Origin: Deltaproteobacteria bacterium UBA4427
Lineage (GTDB): Bacteria > Myxococcota_A > UBA9160 > UBA4427
Direction: 5' to 3'
Assembly: GCA_002390675.1 (NCBI GenBank)
Contig: DGPZ01000186.1
Coordinates: 1-24,740, forward strand
Length of the DNA stretch: 24,740 bases
The notes under the pieces were generated by a model that saw nothing but the letters and a program-made list of their open reading frames with translations, searched no databases and had not been told where the DNA came from. A program made the position numbers and the translations under genes. The stretch's first letter is position 1. The number at the start of each line of letters is the position of its first letter. This document shows positions 7,340 to 15,254 of this stretch, in pieces.

Positions 7340-8683
7340 ATGGCTGGATTGAAGATGTTTTCTGCGACTCTCGGACGACTATCTAGGCTGCTTTCAGTGT
7401 TTGCGATCGCATTCGCATTCATAATTTCCACCGCCACCTCGCTCGCGATGATGGGTTGCCAGGTGCCTCCCACCGGTTCGTCAATACCCACCCAGCCACT
7501 TCGCGTCGGGACCAGCGGCGACTACGCACCCTTCAGCCTGGATTACGCCGGGAAGTATGATGGGAACTTCCAGCCCGAGGGCTTCTCAATTGATGTCGCC
7601 AGGGCATTCGCGAGCCACACGGGCCGACAAGTCGAATTCGTTCAATTTGACTGGCCAGAACTGAGCCAAAGCCTGACTGCTGAACATTTCGACTTCGCCC
7701 TGTCTGGGGTCACCGTGCGACCCGACCGCTCGATCGCGGGCCGCTTCAGCCAGCCGCTCACCGTAAGCGGCGCGGTCGTCCTCGCTCGCAAAAAGAGCGG
7801 GCTCGACCGCCCCGAAGATCTCCGCCGCCCCGGTCTAACCTTCGCCGTCAATGCCGGCGGCCATCTCGAACGAACGACCCGAGCACTCTTTCGCGGAGCA
7901 GTCGTCGAAGCCATCCCAGCCAATCATCTCGTCCTTGATACGCTCGATCGCGACGAAGTTGATGCGGTCGTCACAGACAGTCTCGAGGCGCCAATCTGGC
8001 TTGCACGCAGAGCCGGGCTTCAAGAGATCGGCCCACTCACGCGTGATCGAAAAGCCGCATGGTTTCCGATCGCCAGGCGAAACGAAATGGAACGATTCGA
8101 TGCGTGGCTTCTGAAAGCTGAAGCCAGCGGCGAACTCAGCGCCCTTCGTGCCCAGCACGGTCTCCCACAGGAGCAGACCGCACTCCCAGGCGCGGCCCTC
8201 CTCGCCCGACTCGATGAACGGCTTTCGCTCATGATCGACGTCGCCAAAGCGAAGGCGGTCTTGGGTTCCGCGATTGAGGACCTCCCGCGCGAAGAGCGCG
8301 TGCTCAATGCGGCTGTGGCAGGCATCCAGCGAGCCTCGAAAGCGTCAGGGAACGCCGCGCCCTCGGATAAGGCCGTTCGCAGTCTATACCGCGCGCAGAT
8401 CGAAGCGGCCAAGACGATCCAGCGTCGATGGACCGCAGTCCCCCGCTCAATCACCGCCAATGAACAAACTTCGGAGGCAGCACGCCGGGCACTGGACGAC
8501 GAGATACGGCCGGCCCTCATCTACTTGGGTGACCGGCTCGCAGAGCTACTCGTGCAGAACATTGAGGAGAAAGTACGGGCCCCGAACTTCGACGAGCTCA
8601 AGCAGGCGCTTGGCAGACACGGCCTTCCTGATCGGAACCTAACAGAAATTTCCGACGCTCTGGAAGCGTTATTAGGCAAATGA
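7340..8683 (+). CDS. Secreted fusion: cyclohexadienyl-dehydratase-like domain plus gamma-class chorismate mutase
   Basis: A 447-residue exported protein with two enzyme-like halves. Residues 1 to about 38 are a signal sequence with a long hydrophobic core (LLSVFAIAFAFIISTA). Residues about 52-275 are a type-3 solute-binding fold (LRVGTSGDYAPFS, GFSIDVARAFA, FDFALSGVTVRPDR). This fold is shared by amino-acid-binding proteins and periplasmic cyclohexadienyl dehydratase PheC (prephenate to phenylpyruvate). Residues about 285-447 match the secreted monofunctional chorismate mutase pattern: LARLDERLSLMIDVAKAK, the DLPREERVLNAAV segment, and RAQIEAAKTIQRRW. Fused, they would turn chorismate into phenylpyruvate in one periplasmic polypeptide. 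The mutase half makes PheC activity more likely than transport. AAGGA about 7 nt upstream supports the ATG. Cys40 follows MMG, a poor lipobox, so the protein is probably soluble. Confidence 0.82.
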   Translation: MAGLKMFSATLGRLSRLLSVFAIAFAFIISTATSLAMMGCQVPPTGSSIPTQPLRVGTSGDYAPFSLDYAGKYDGNFQPEGFSIDVARAFASHTGRQVEFVQFDWPELSQSLTAEHFDFALSGVTVRPDRSIAGRFSQPLTVSGAVVLARKKSGLDRPEDLRRPGLTFAVNAGGHLERTTRALFRGAVVEAIPANHLVLDTLDRDEVDAVVTDSLEAPIWLARRAGLQEIGPLTRDRKAAWFPIARRNEMERFDAWLLKAEASGELSALRAQHGLPQEQTALPGAALLARLDERLSLMIDVAKAKAVLGSAIEDLPREERVLNAAVAGIQRASKASGNAAPSDKAVRSLYRAQIEAAKTIQRRWTAVPRSITANEQTSEAARRALDDEIRPALIYLGDRLAELLVQNIEEKVRAPNFDELKQALGRHGLPDRNLTEISDALEALLGK

Positions 8684-8710
8684 CCGCAATTCCGACTCAG
8701 CCCCGCGAGC

Positions 8711-8735
8711 TGCGAAGCCATTAGTCAGCTTCGCA
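8711..8735. terminator. Hairpin between the convergent PheC-AroQ and permease genes
   Basis: A perfect 8-bp stem, TGCGAAGC with GCTTCGCA, encloses a 9-nt loop that contains the permease stop codon (8725-8727). It lies 28 nt past the stop of the fusion gene. Neither strand has a U run, so bidirectional terminator function is tentative. Confidence 0.35.
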
Positions 8736-9228
8736 CAACCAAACGCGAAGCCGCCCCGACCAGGACGGGAAGAATCAGACAAAGACCCCATCGCGTGAAC
8801 GCAAAAGACGCGCCCAGAATCGGAACCTCCCATGCAAAAAGGCGATGAATCGCGAGCAGACTCCAGGCGGACAAAAACGTAATCACTGCCGCAGGGGCCG
8901 CACCCGTCTTTAGCATGCTAAGAGCGAGCGGCATGGAAACAAAGGGCCCCGCCGGCGTGATCGCTCCCGCCGCAGCAGCCAGCATCAATCCCTTCCAACC
9001 CGAGTCTTCTCCTAGGGCTGACGAAATCCATTCCCGGGGCATCAAGCTTTCAGCGAGCCCCGCGACCATGAACGACAGAAATATCACGAGACCAAAACGC
9101 AAAAATAGTTTTGTGCCGCTTCCAATTCCCTCCTGTAGTAGGGGCATTCCTCCGCGGTTCACGGCAAGGCCCATCAGCGCAATGAGCAGTCCGAATACGA
9201 TCCAAAAGTTGCTGTCGAAGATCTTCAT
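8725..9228 (-). CDS. Half-size membrane permease (ArsP/DUF318-like)
   Basis: A 167-residue integral membrane protein with about four to five hydrophobic helices (roughly 8-26, 40-60, 78-100, 108-130 and 143-163). The central motif AGAITPAGPFVSMPLALSM followed by a Trp-containing helix and a conserved WEVPILG resembles single-repeat members of the DUF318/ArsP-like permease family, which are about half the usual length and would need to dimerise. It is the last gene of a minus-strand operon, beginning 15 nt after the qng1 stop, and AGGCGG lies about 9 nt before its ATG. Transport of a metalloid, a queuosine precursor or something else cannot be decided from sequence. Confidence 0.65.
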   Translation of the reverse strand: MKIFDSNFWIVFGLLIALMGLAVNRGGMPLLQEGIGSGTKLFLRFGLVIFLSFMVAGLAESLMPREWISSALGEDSGWKGLMLAAAAGAITPAGPFVSMPLALSMLKTGAAPAAVITFLSAWSLLAIHRLFAWEVPILGASFAFTRWGLCLILPVLVGAASRLVVRS

Positions 9229-9243
9229 ACGCTTCCGCCTCTC

Positions 9244-10206
9244 TCAATAAAAACTGCAGCGCCCGCGATGCCGTGGGTTGGCTTTGATCTTTGGATCTTG
9301 TCCCGCATTCCAAAGCAGGCCATCGAGTGCACGGGCGCTCGTCTCGCGACCTCTCTCCGAAACCGCCCGAACTAGCCGCTCGACCGCCTCCACGGCAACA
9401 GCGCGAATTTCAACTTCCTCCTGGGATCCGACATCCAGGGAGTCTCTCGCTTCGATCCGAGCAAGAAGGCCCGGGTCGTACCGCAGCACGCCTCGGCAGC
9501 GCAGGACGTGGGGCACCAGGTTATCCGCAAAGAGGGTGAGTGAATCGAGATCCTTGAAGGCTCCCCAGCCCTCCCCGGCGAAAGCGAGATAAAGGTCCGC
9601 CGCGGTGATCTGTGCGCGCTTGTAGAGCGGGACCGCGAGTTCGTCATAGAGTGCCACGTCTTGGTAGAGAGGCATCTCCACAAGCGATCGCACGAGCTGC
9701 TCTGCTGAATGCTCCGCTGATTCCACGACATTCGCATAACAATTTTGGTGACGATCCCCAAGCCAAATCCCAAAATCCCTCCATGCCCGCGCGAAAAGCT
9801 CCATCAGTTCGGCGACTTCAGGATGCCTCACGTCTTGGCCGAGCATGCTCGCCATATCCGCAGAGGTCGTCCTGCGAAGGTCTTCGGCGGACGGATGACC
9901 ATTGCCTTCGAAATAATCCTTGCTGGCGCTCGCGATCGTGCGATAGCCGGACATGCCCTCACGCTTGCGGAGAGTCGGAAACCAACCTGAACCAAAATTG
10001 ATCGCATCAAGCAAGAGCGTGAAGGCGAGCATCGTCTCGGCATCGCCTTTGAAATGGTGCAGCGGGTCGAGATCTTCTTCTGGCCATGGCTCGCTCGCGA
10101 GCGCTTCCGCGAATCGATCAAGCCCTTCGTCATCTATTGAAACAAAGCGCGCGCGGCGGGTCACCTCCGCGCAATTCACACGAATTTCGTCAAAGAGCGT
10201 CGTCAT
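9244..10206 (-). CDS. Queuosine-5'-phosphate N-glycosidase (queuosine salvage, DUF2419)
   Basis: A 320-residue protein that matches the Qng1/DUF2419 family along its whole length. That family hydrolyses queuosine 5'-monophosphate to release queuine, for reuse in tRNA modification. Recognisable blocks in order are FTLLLDAINFGSGWFP (about 60-75), MSGYRTIASA, NCYANVVESAEHSAEQL, PLYKRAQITAADLYLAF, FADNLVPHVLR, GSQEEVEIRAVAVEAVERL and the C-terminal PRHRGRCSFY. The human homologue has the same block order. The start codon overlaps the lipid kinase stop as ATGA, which implies translational coupling. The permease gene follows 15 nt later. Bacteria often make queuosine de novo, so a salvage enzyme suggests scavenging from digested tRNA or from neighbours. 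Function is confident by family; the operon's logic is inferred. Confidence 0.9.
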   Translation of the reverse strand: MTTLFDEIRVNCAEVTRRARFVSIDDEGLDRFAEALASEPWPEEDLDPLHHFKGDAETMLAFTLLLDAINFGSGWFPTLRKREGMSGYRTIASASKDYFEGNGHPSAEDLRRTTSADMASMLGQDVRHPEVAELMELFARAWRDFGIWLGDRHQNCYANVVESAEHSAEQLVRSLVEMPLYQDVALYDELAVPLYKRAQITAADLYLAFAGEGWGAFKDLDSLTLFADNLVPHVLRCRGVLRYDPGLLARIEARDSLDVGSQEEVEIRAVAVEAVERLVRAVSERGRETSARALDGLLWNAGQDPKIKANPRHRGRCSFY

Positions 10207-11165
10207 CGTGATCCTTCAACCTCGTCATGACTCTTCGCCCCACCGGTGATGACTTCCAACACCTTCGGCAGGATCGCAACGTCCATAGGGATGACGCCTA
10301 AGGGCTCTCCATCGAGATCCACAGGAGAGGAGCCCGCCGAAGAGATCTGGACCTTTCTCGCCGAATAGAATGAGACGCTCGGATGATTCCCGTGTGTGCC
10401 AGCGAAAATCGACGGGAAGTTTTTAAGGAGTCGAGGAATCGAAAGTCCACGAATCAGGACGACTTCGATTCGGCCGTCATCCGCAATCGCCCCCGGCGCG
10501 ACACGCATGCCCGCACCGAAATACCGGCCGTTCGCTGCAACGATCAATGACACCGGTCCCATATAGACCTCTTTGTCATCGATCCGCACGCACATCTCCT
10601 CGGCGCGATGGGTCGCAATCGCGGCCAGCGCACCAGCCGCGAACCCGAGGCGTGCACCTAAGCGTTTCGCAAAACGGCCGACGAACCTAACCGTCGCCCC
10701 GGACAGTCCGGCACTCGCCTCGTTGACCACGAAGCCGGTTCGCGGAGCCCCAGTCTTATCGCAGTGGTCGACGCGAAGCGCATCGACCGCGCGCGTCCTT
10801 CCATCCGCGATACAAGCAAGCGCTTCTTCGAAATCTCGAGGCAAGCCGAGAGTGCGCGCGAAATCCCAGCCCGATCCCAGTGGGAGGAGCCCAATCGCGG
10901 GCCCCCCCGCCGCGCCCTTTGTTGCGGCAAGGATTCCGTTCGCGATTTCACTAAGCGTCCCGTCGCCCCCGGCCACAAGAATGCGGCGGCACCCGTTTTC
11001 GGTCGCCGCGCGCGCCAAGCCCCTCGCATCCCCCGGGCCGTCCGTCACCCGTAACTCTACCGGCCCAAGCACAGCTTCAATCCGCGCCACTATGGACGGC
11101 TGACGTCGCCCAGTCGTCCCGGCAGCACTGGCTGGATTTAATATGACGCAGGTCTTAGCAAGCAC
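10203..11165 (-). CDS. Diacylglycerol/sphingosine-kinase family lipid kinase
   Basis: A 320-residue protein of the DAGK-catalytic/YegS-LCB5 family, which phosphorylates lipid hydroxyls (diacylglycerol, sphingoid bases or related lipids) at the inner membrane face. Motifs: the N-terminal CVILNPASAAG, the ATP-binding GGDGTLSEIANG (66-77), LPLGSGWDFARTLGLP (about 95-110, with GSGWD in place of the common GTGND), and the C-terminal SSPVDLDGEPLG. I chose the GTG at 11165, which puts the first motif next to the N-terminus as is usual. A longer in-frame reading reaches 11357 but would run into the divergent TVP38 gene. It heads the operon with qng1. A sphingoid substrate is tempting because a serine palmitoyltransferase-like gene sits 8 kb away, but sequence does not decide it. 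Confidence 0.85.
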   Translation of the reverse strand: MLAKTCVILNPASAAGTTGRRQPSIVARIEAVLGPVELRVTDGPGDARGLARAATENGCRRILVAGGDGTLSEIANGILAATKGAAGGPAIGLLPLGSGWDFARTLGLPRDFEEALACIADGRTRAVDALRVDHCDKTGAPRTGFVVNEASAGLSGATVRFVGRFAKRLGARLGFAAGALAAIATHRAEEMCVRIDDKEVYMGPVSLIVAANGRYFGAGMRVAPGAIADDGRIEVVLIRGLSIPRLLKNFPSIFAGTHGNHPSVSFYSARKVQISSAGSSPVDLDGEPLGVIPMDVAILPKVLEVITGGAKSHDEVEGSR

Positions 11166-11274
11166 CGCTTCACGGTAACTAAATCGCGCCTGTGATTCGC
11201 GCCGGTGATTCTTCTTGCTGAACTTCCCCCGGCCACAAATGCCGCTTCGTTTATCTCCGGATCTCTCTCCCCAC

Positions 11275-11292
11275 CTCGCAGCATCCTGCGAG
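11275..11292. promoter_or_regulatory. Hairpin in the divergent lipid kinase / TVP38 intergenic region
   Basis: A perfect 7-bp stem, CTCGCAG with CTGCGAG, around a CATC tetraloop lies between the two divergent genes. It could be a leader structure or an operator. There is no U run. Confidence 0.3.
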
Positions 11293-11348
11293 GCGTAGCC
11301 TCTGTACGACATTGGAACCCCAGCCGGGTCTTGGCGCACGAAGGAAGT

Positions 11349-12068
11349 ATGCTTCACAGCATGAATGAATCCGCGCGCCGCCTACTCCTCCTCACCGGGA
11401 TCGTCGTCGCCGTCTATGCCGTTGGAACGTGGTTACGCGGATACCTCGGAATCGAATTCAGTGCGGAGTCGATCCGGGACTACGTGCTAGATCTGGGACC
11501 CTTGGCGCCAATCTTTTTCGTATTCATCGTCGCTGGACGGTCCATGCTGGGCCTCCCCTCCCAGGTCGTATTGATTGCCGCGGGACTCTGCTTCGGCACC
11601 TGGCTCGGCGCACTCGTCGGCGGCGCAGGGCTCATGCTCTCAGGCTTTGCGCTCTTCGCGGCCGCACGTTATGCGGGGCGCGATGTAATCGAAAAGCGCC
11701 TTGGGCCACGCGTAAAGCATGTCCTGAATTTCACAAGCCGGAACAGCGGGGCAGTCGCCTTTAGCCTCGCATGCGGCTATCCAATTTCGCCGCTCTCGCC
11801 CCTACATGCCGGCGCGGGCTGGACACCGATGCCGCTCCCCAACTTCTTGATCGCAGCGTTCGTCGGCGGTCTAATCCGCTCAGCGATCTTCGCCTACTTC
11901 GGCAACCAACTCACTGAAACGAGTTGGACCGCGCTGCTTACACCGATCGTTTTGCTCGCCATCGTGCTCGCCATCCCGCTCGGCTTTCCAACCGGGCGGG
12001 AATGGCTCCACAACGTCTTCTCGCCGCCAGAGACCGACGGGGAACCCGCCGAGCCTTCATCCGACTAG
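11349..12068 (+). CDS. TVP38/TMEM64 (DedA superfamily) membrane protein
   Basis: A 239-residue polytopic membrane protein. Helices lie at roughly 12-28, 50-66, 70-104 (a re-entrant/double region), 130-160, 165-185 and 195-215. The TVP38/VTT signature is visible as a Gly/Pro-rich re-entrant block: AGRSMLGLPSQVVLIAAGL, then CFGTWLGALVGGAGLMLSGF, and AARYAGRD. A second block is PISPLSPLHAGAGW. Proteins of this superfamily are linked to lipid scrambling and undecaprenyl-phosphate recycling, though TVP38 members in bacteria mostly lack assigned functions. Start choice is uncertain: the ATG at 11349 has AAGGA very close (3 nt), and the ATG at 11361 is 15 nt from the same site. Its last 4 nt overlap the aconitase stop codon on the other strand. 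Confidence 0.82.
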   Translation: MLHSMNESARRLLLLTGIVVAVYAVGTWLRGYLGIEFSAESIRDYVLDLGPLAPIFFVFIVAGRSMLGLPSQVVLIAAGLCFGTWLGALVGGAGLMLSGFALFAAARYAGRDVIEKRLGPRVKHVLNFTSRNSGAVAFSLACGYPISPLSPLHAGAGWTPMPLPNFLIAAFVGGLIRSAIFAYFGNQLTETSWTALLTPIVLLAIVLAIPLGFPTGREWLHNVFSPPETDGEPAEPSSD

Positions 12069-14344
12069 TTGCCGGCGCGGAGCAGGTTCAGAGCAGAGCC
12101 GGCCTTAAACCATTCGATCTGTTCTGCGTTGAGCGTCTGCGCAACTTTGAACGTGTCCTCCGACCCGTCCTCGTGATGCACAACGACATCCAAGTCGAGA
12201 TCCGGGGCAAGATTCGTAAGCCCCTTGATCGATAGACGGTCAGTTTCCTGAATCTTGTCGTAGTCCGCCGGGTTCACGAAGGTCAGCGGCAGAACGCCCT
12301 GCTTCTTCAGGTTCGACTGATGAATGCGAGCGAAGCTCCGAACTAACACGGCCGCCGCCCCGAGATGCCGCGGCTCCATGGCCGCATGCTCGCGACTCGA
12401 TCCTTCGCCGTAGTTTTCGTCGCCGACCACGATCCATCTGAGGCCTCGCGACTTGTAGTCTCTCGCGATGGCCGGAAAACCCTGACCGGTCTCGCCGGAT
12501 TCAAGATTCTTGCCCGTGCCGGCATCACCGGTGAATGCGTTGATCGCACCGATGAAACAGTTGTCCGAAATGTTGTCGAGATGACCGCGATACTTCAACC
12601 ACGGGCCAGCCATAGAAATATGATCAGTGGTGCACTTGCCCTTGGCCTTCAGCAAAAGCGGCAGCATCTCGTAGTCGTTCCCGTCCCAAGCGGGGAAGGG
12701 CTCGAGCAGTTGTAAACGATCGCTGGCCTCGGCCACTTCGACGTTCACCGAGGCGCGCTCGGCTGTCGGCGGCGGATCCTGGTAGCCGCCATAGCTGATT
12801 ACAAAGCCATTCGCGGGAATCTCCGGCGCCGGTGCGGGCGGATCGAGCTTGAAACGCGTTCCGTCCGGCGCTTCGACCTCGTCCGTCATCGGATTAAAGT
12901 CGAGGGTGCCTGCGAGGGCGTAGGCAACACAGATCTCGGGGCTCCCGATGAACGAGAGCGTCGCCGGGTTGCCATCGTTTCGCTTGGGGAAGTTTCGATT
13001 GAAAGAGGAGAGGATCGAGTTGGCTTGGCCCATCTCGATGTCGTCTCGCTTCCACTGACCGATGCAGGGTCCGCAGGCATTCGCCAGCACAACCGCGCCG
13101 ATCGACTCAAGCGCCGCCTTCTGTCCGTCACGGGACACCGTTTCATCGACCTGTTCCGAACCCGGCGTACACCAGAGCGTCGACTTGACCTTCACACCCT
13201 TCGCCGCAGCCTGCTCGGCCACGTCCGCGGCACGAGAGAAGTCTTCATAAGAAGAGTTCGTGCAGCTGCCAATCAAAGCGGAAGAGATTTTGATCGGGTA
13301 GTCGTTCGCCTTCGCATCGGCACCCATCTTGGAGATGGGCCGTGCTAGGTCTGGCGTATGCGGTCCGACTATATGCGGCTCGAGGGTAGAGAGATCGATC
13401 TCAATAATTTCATCAAAGTAACCGTCAGGGTTCGCCAGAACGTCCGGATCCGGTGTGAGTAGATCCGAGTGAGCGCTCGCGATATCCGCGAGTTCACTTC
13501 GCTCGGTGGCCTTGAGATAGGTCGCCATCCGCTCGTCGTAGGGGAAGATTGAGGTTGTCGCCCCGAGCTCCGCGCCCATATTCGTGATCGTGCCCTTACC
13601 TGTGCAGGAAAGCGAGGCGACGCCGTCACCGAAATATTCGACGACACGGTTGGTGCCACCTTTCACCGTCAGCAGATCGCAGACCTTAAGGATGACATCC
13701 TTCGGAGAGGACCAACCCGAAAGTTTGCCTGTGAGATGTACACCGACGACCTTGGGATAAAGAACCTCCCAGGGGAAGCCCGCCATCACATCGACCGCGT
13801 CCGCGCCGCCGACACCGCAAGCGAACATGCCGAGACCGCCCGCGTTAGGCGTATGTGAATCCGTTCCGATCATCATGCCGCCCGGGAAGGCGTACTTCTC
13901 GAGAACGACCTGATGGATGATGCCTGCGCCGGGTCCCCAGAAGCCGATTCCGTATCGGGCCGAGCAGCTACGCAGGAAGTCATAGACTTCGGCGTTCGTC
14001 GTGCGCGCCGTATTCATGTCGGCGTCGGCACCCTCATAGGCCTGGATCAAATGATCACAGTGAACCGTGGAGGGCACGGCCGTTTCGTCACGACCTGCCT
14101 GCATGAACTGGAGCAAGGCCATCTGGGCCGTCGCATCCTGCATGGCGACGCGGTCGGGCCGAAGCAGCAAATACGAATCGCCCGGGTGAAGTTCCTGCCC
14201 CTTGGGGTCATCGAGGTGACCTAACAGGATCTTCTCGGCATAGGTCAAGGGGCGACCGAGGCGCTCGCGAACGATTTCGAGGTTCGCGTTGATTTTCTTA
14301 TAAGCGTTCTGAACAAGTTCGGGGGTGGTGGCGATGGCGGACAT
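12065..14344 (-). CDS. acn: Aconitate hydratase, mitochondrial-type
   Basis: A 759-residue enzyme of the TCA cycle that interconverts citrate and isocitrate through a 4Fe-4S cluster. The cluster ligands are visible as C361 (IGSCTNSSYEDFSRA) plus C424 and C427 (ANACGPCIGQW). Other family signatures are GTDSHTPNAGGLGMFACGVG (160-179) and the swivel-domain GDENYGEGSSREHAAMEPRH. Length and order (N-terminal three domains, linker, C-terminal swivel) match the mitochondrial-type aconitase family rather than the longer AcnA or the rearranged AcnB of enterobacteria. GGAGG lies 6 nt before the ATG, an excellent ribosome site. It converges on the TVP38 gene with a shared CTAG forming both stop codons. 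Confidence 0.96.
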   Translation of the reverse strand: MSAIATTPELVQNAYKKINANLEIVRERLGRPLTYAEKILLGHLDDPKGQELHPGDSYLLLRPDRVAMQDATAQMALLQFMQAGRDETAVPSTVHCDHLIQAYEGADADMNTARTTNAEVYDFLRSCSARYGIGFWGPGAGIIHQVVLEKYAFPGGMMIGTDSHTPNAGGLGMFACGVGGADAVDVMAGFPWEVLYPKVVGVHLTGKLSGWSSPKDVILKVCDLLTVKGGTNRVVEYFGDGVASLSCTGKGTITNMGAELGATTSIFPYDERMATYLKATERSELADIASAHSDLLTPDPDVLANPDGYFDEIIEIDLSTLEPHIVGPHTPDLARPISKMGADAKANDYPIKISSALIGSCTNSSYEDFSRAADVAEQAAAKGVKVKSTLWCTPGSEQVDETVSRDGQKAALESIGAVVLANACGPCIGQWKRDDIEMGQANSILSSFNRNFPKRNDGNPATLSFIGSPEICVAYALAGTLDFNPMTDEVEAPDGTRFKLDPPAPAPEIPANGFVISYGGYQDPPPTAERASVNVEVAEASDRLQLLEPFPAWDGNDYEMLPLLLKAKGKCTTDHISMAGPWLKYRGHLDNISDNCFIGAINAFTGDAGTGKNLESGETGQGFPAIARDYKSRGLRWIVVGDENYGEGSSREHAAMEPRHLGAAAVLVRSFARIHQSNLKKQGVLPLTFVNPADYDKIQETDRLSIKGLTNLAPDLDLDVVVHHEDGSEDTFKVAQTLNAEQIEWFKAGSALNLLRAGN

Positions 14345-14527
14345 AAGGAGCCTCCCTCTGGCAGGACTCGCGCGGCGGACTTTAGAGCCGTGCGGCGTTT
14401 ACGTGCGGTGTTAGCGATTTTGAGAGCGCGGCCACCTTAGCGCAGCAATGTCCACACCGGCGGGGGTCTGCATAGTGGAATCAACAATGAAGTCGCAGAG
14501 TTGCGTGAATTTGCCATTGCTTTCGGC

Positions 14528-15240
14528 CTAGCGATCGGTGATCTCTGCAGTCTCCCTGAAGAGAATCGCAGCGGAGCGCATGGCCCGCAGGAAATCAGCG
14601 AAGTCGAGACTCTCATTCTCACCATGAGCGTTGCAAATTGGATCTTCGAGACCGAGCAGAAGAGCTGGCGCGCCGCCAAGCACTTCGGCGAAAGGACCAA
14701 CGAAGGGAATTCCCCCTCCGCACCCGATGTAGACCGGAGCCCGGCCATAGCCTTGCTCTAGTGCACGCTCTGCCGCTTCGAAAGCCGGACCTTCGAGTTC
14801 CACCCTCCAACCTGCGGCCTCAATCCCGACTCGGAGATCGACTTCGGTGCCTCACGTCGGATCGGCTCCGAGAAAGTTCAGGGCACGCTCGCTCATCGCG
14901 GCTGGATCCTGCCCCGGCGCCAAGCGCCCACTCACGCGCGCCGCTGCCTCCGCCAATAAGTTATTCGCCGCTTCCCCAAGCGGCATTCCTTCGAGGCCTA
15001 CAAGCGAGATAGCAGGCCGATACCAAATTCGTTCGTGGAGATTAGTTCCACCGCCACCAATCAATTCCGCCGAATCGACCATGCCCACGTCTGCACGAAA
15101 CGCAGCATCTTCAATCGGAAGCGCCCCGAGTTGTTCGTGCGCGCCTCGAAATCGCCTTCGAGCCGTGCCAGAACATCATCCACCACAGTCCCATCATTTG
15201 TTTTCGTCAGGCTCGAAAGAGACCGACTCCAAGCAACGCC
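14528..15240 (-). pseudogene. Truncated and broken M20-family dipeptidase
   Basis: This is the C-terminal half of an M20 zinc dipeptidase with at least three lesions. Reading from 15240 down, one frame gives SLSSLTKTNDGTVVDDVLAR and GDFEA. The sense then shifts near 15150 to another frame (HEQLGALPIEDAAF, then VDSAELIGGGG and ERIWYRPAISLVGLEG). A TGA at 14852-14854 interrupts after LNFLGADPT, and the same frame continues with VDLRVGIEAAG and the conserved end: YIGCGGGIPFVGPFAEVLGG, LLGLEDPICNAHGENE, FADFLRAM. The N-terminal half with most zinc ligands is absent, because the EamA gene ends about 15 nt upstream. It cannot be functional. Frameshift and stop could in part be assembly errors, but the missing N-terminus is not. 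Confidence 0.85.
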
Positions 15241-15254
15241 GAACCATAAGAGCC

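Noticed and set aside
7135..7491. Minus-strand frame of 118 residues
   Set aside because: It is antisense to the leader and signal-peptide region of the PheC-AroQ gene, and no domain or ribosome site is seen.
11166..11357. Longer N-terminus of the lipid kinase
   Set aside because: It would add 64 residues of basic, unstructured sequence, cover a hairpin and reach the divergent TVP38 start; the family motif sits properly behind the GTG at 11165.
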